NCBI GenBank assembly: GCA_025351125.1
Contig: JANXWN010000416.1
Coordinates: 1-5,542, forward strand
Source: Caulobacteraceae bacterium
GTDB taxonomy: Bacteria; Pseudomonadota; Alphaproteobacteria; Caulobacterales; Caulobacteraceae
Direction: 5' to 3'
DNA: 5,542 nucleotides
The position numbers and the translations under genes are program-made. Positions 5,021 through 5,542 of this stretch are shown here, one piece after another. Each line of letters starts with the position of its first letter. Within the stretch, counting starts at the first letter, position 1. The notes beneath the pieces are model-generated. The model searched no databases. It was given only the letters and a program-made list of their open reading frames with translations, and was not told the DNA's origin.

Positions 5021-5542
5021 TCAAGCGGTCTTGAGACGTTTGGCCAAGGCCCTCGCGGCGGCGGGCGCGCGCACCTTTCCAGCGCTGATGAAAAAAGCAA
5101 ACACGTCACGGCCGGCGGCGGCGTGGTCTTGGAACCGACTAGCCCAGGCATCGAGTGCGTCGTCGGCGTAACCCGTCTCGATGTCTTCGGACCCTCGCAT
5201 CAGCCGTGCGTAGGCGAAATCCGCCGTCGTCTCGTCGATCAGCGGGTAATCGGGGTTGTCCGACAGACAGATCGCCACGCCTCGCGCGCCGCACAGATCA
5301 TAGAAGACTGGATCGACGAAGCTGGCGTTGCGCACCTCGACACAGTGACGAAGACGTCGCCCCTGAAGTTTCGCGGGCAAGAGATCGAGGAAGGCCGCGA
5401 AATCCACCGGATCAAACTTTTTCGTGGCCATGAACTGCCACAGGATAGGGCCCAGACGGTCGCCCAGTTTTTCAAGGCCCTGACTCATGAACTTGTTGAT
5501 CGAGGCGCCCGCCTCGCCCAGAACGCGGCGGTTGGTGCAGAA
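5021..5542 (-). CDS. DUF72 (YecE-like) domain protein, C-terminal part (5' end outside window)
   Basis: The frame is open to the window edge and ends with TGA at 5021-5023, so the last 173 residues are visible. An internal ATG at 5488 is not the start: the codons before it read CTNRRVLGEAG and INKFM, continuing the domain. Typical DUF72 signatures are present: LGDRLGPILWQF, FDPVDFAAFLDLLP, CVEVRN (the beta strand with the conserved Glu and Arg), the AICLSD strand, and FAYARLMRG near the end (the usual YxRxHG region, here with Met-Arg for the His). DUF72 proteins adopt a TIM-barrel-like fold and their biochemical role is not established. It is followed in the same direction by the SDR gene after 54 bp, so co-transcription is possible. 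Confidence 0.88.
   Translation of the reverse strand, partial: FCTNRRVLGEAGASINKFMSQGLEKLGDRLGPILWQFMATKKFDPVDFAAFLDLLPAKLQGRRLRHCVEVRNASFVDPVFYDLCGARGVAICLSDNPDYPLIDETTADFAYARLMRGSEDIETGYADDALDAWASRFQDHAAAGRDVFAFFISAGKVRAPAAARALAKRLKTA

Overview
The window reads as chromosomal DNA of a GC-rich alphaproteobacterium. The evidence is the PEPxxW form of the PEP-CTERM sorting tail, the hybrid-kinase plus NarL-type regulator pair, the family types of the metabolic genes, and intergenic palindromes ending in CTAGAG/CTCTAG. The genus cannot be fixed from this sequence. No tRNA, rRNA, CRISPR array, insertion sequence or phage gene is visible, and no gene-free stretch exceeds about 165 bases.

Left part (1-2592): the last 89 codons of a receiver domain, probably the tail of a hybrid histidine kinase, run rightward and overlap by 11 bp the end of a leftward NarL/LuxR-type response regulator. 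Divergent from that regulator are two rightward genes for secreted, surface-anchored proteins with signal peptides and PEP-CTERM tails. The second has a core resembling the LecA (PA-IL) calcium/galactose lectin fold. Each of the two genes is preceded by a copy of the same 26-bp element (25 of 26 bases identical), built on the palindrome GGTCTTAAGACC. In the first copy the symmetry extends to a perfect 20-bp palindrome. The most economical reading, which is inference, is that this element is the operator of a small surface-protein regulon, possibly bound by the adjacent response regulator.

Middle (2593-2746): two consecutive imperfect palindromes lie between convergent genes. They probably belong to a dispersed alphaproteobacterial repeat class and may also end transcription from both sides.

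Right part (2747-5542): a TetR-family repressor gene (leftward) is divergent from a beta-class-like glutathione S-transferase gene (rightward, TTG start with a strong ribosome binding site). The transferase ends tail-to-tail, with a 4-bp overlap, on an SDR-family oxidoreductase of the 2,4-dienoyl-CoA reductase type (leftward, GTG start). In that enzyme the expected active-site tyrosine is a tryptophan. Upstream of the SDR gene, in the same direction, is the C-terminal part of a DUF72 (YecE-like) protein that runs off the window. This half looks like ordinary metabolic and detoxification genes.

The strongest candidate for something undescribed is the shared palindromic element in front of the two PEP-CTERM genes next to a two-component system. 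No exosortase gene is present in the window.
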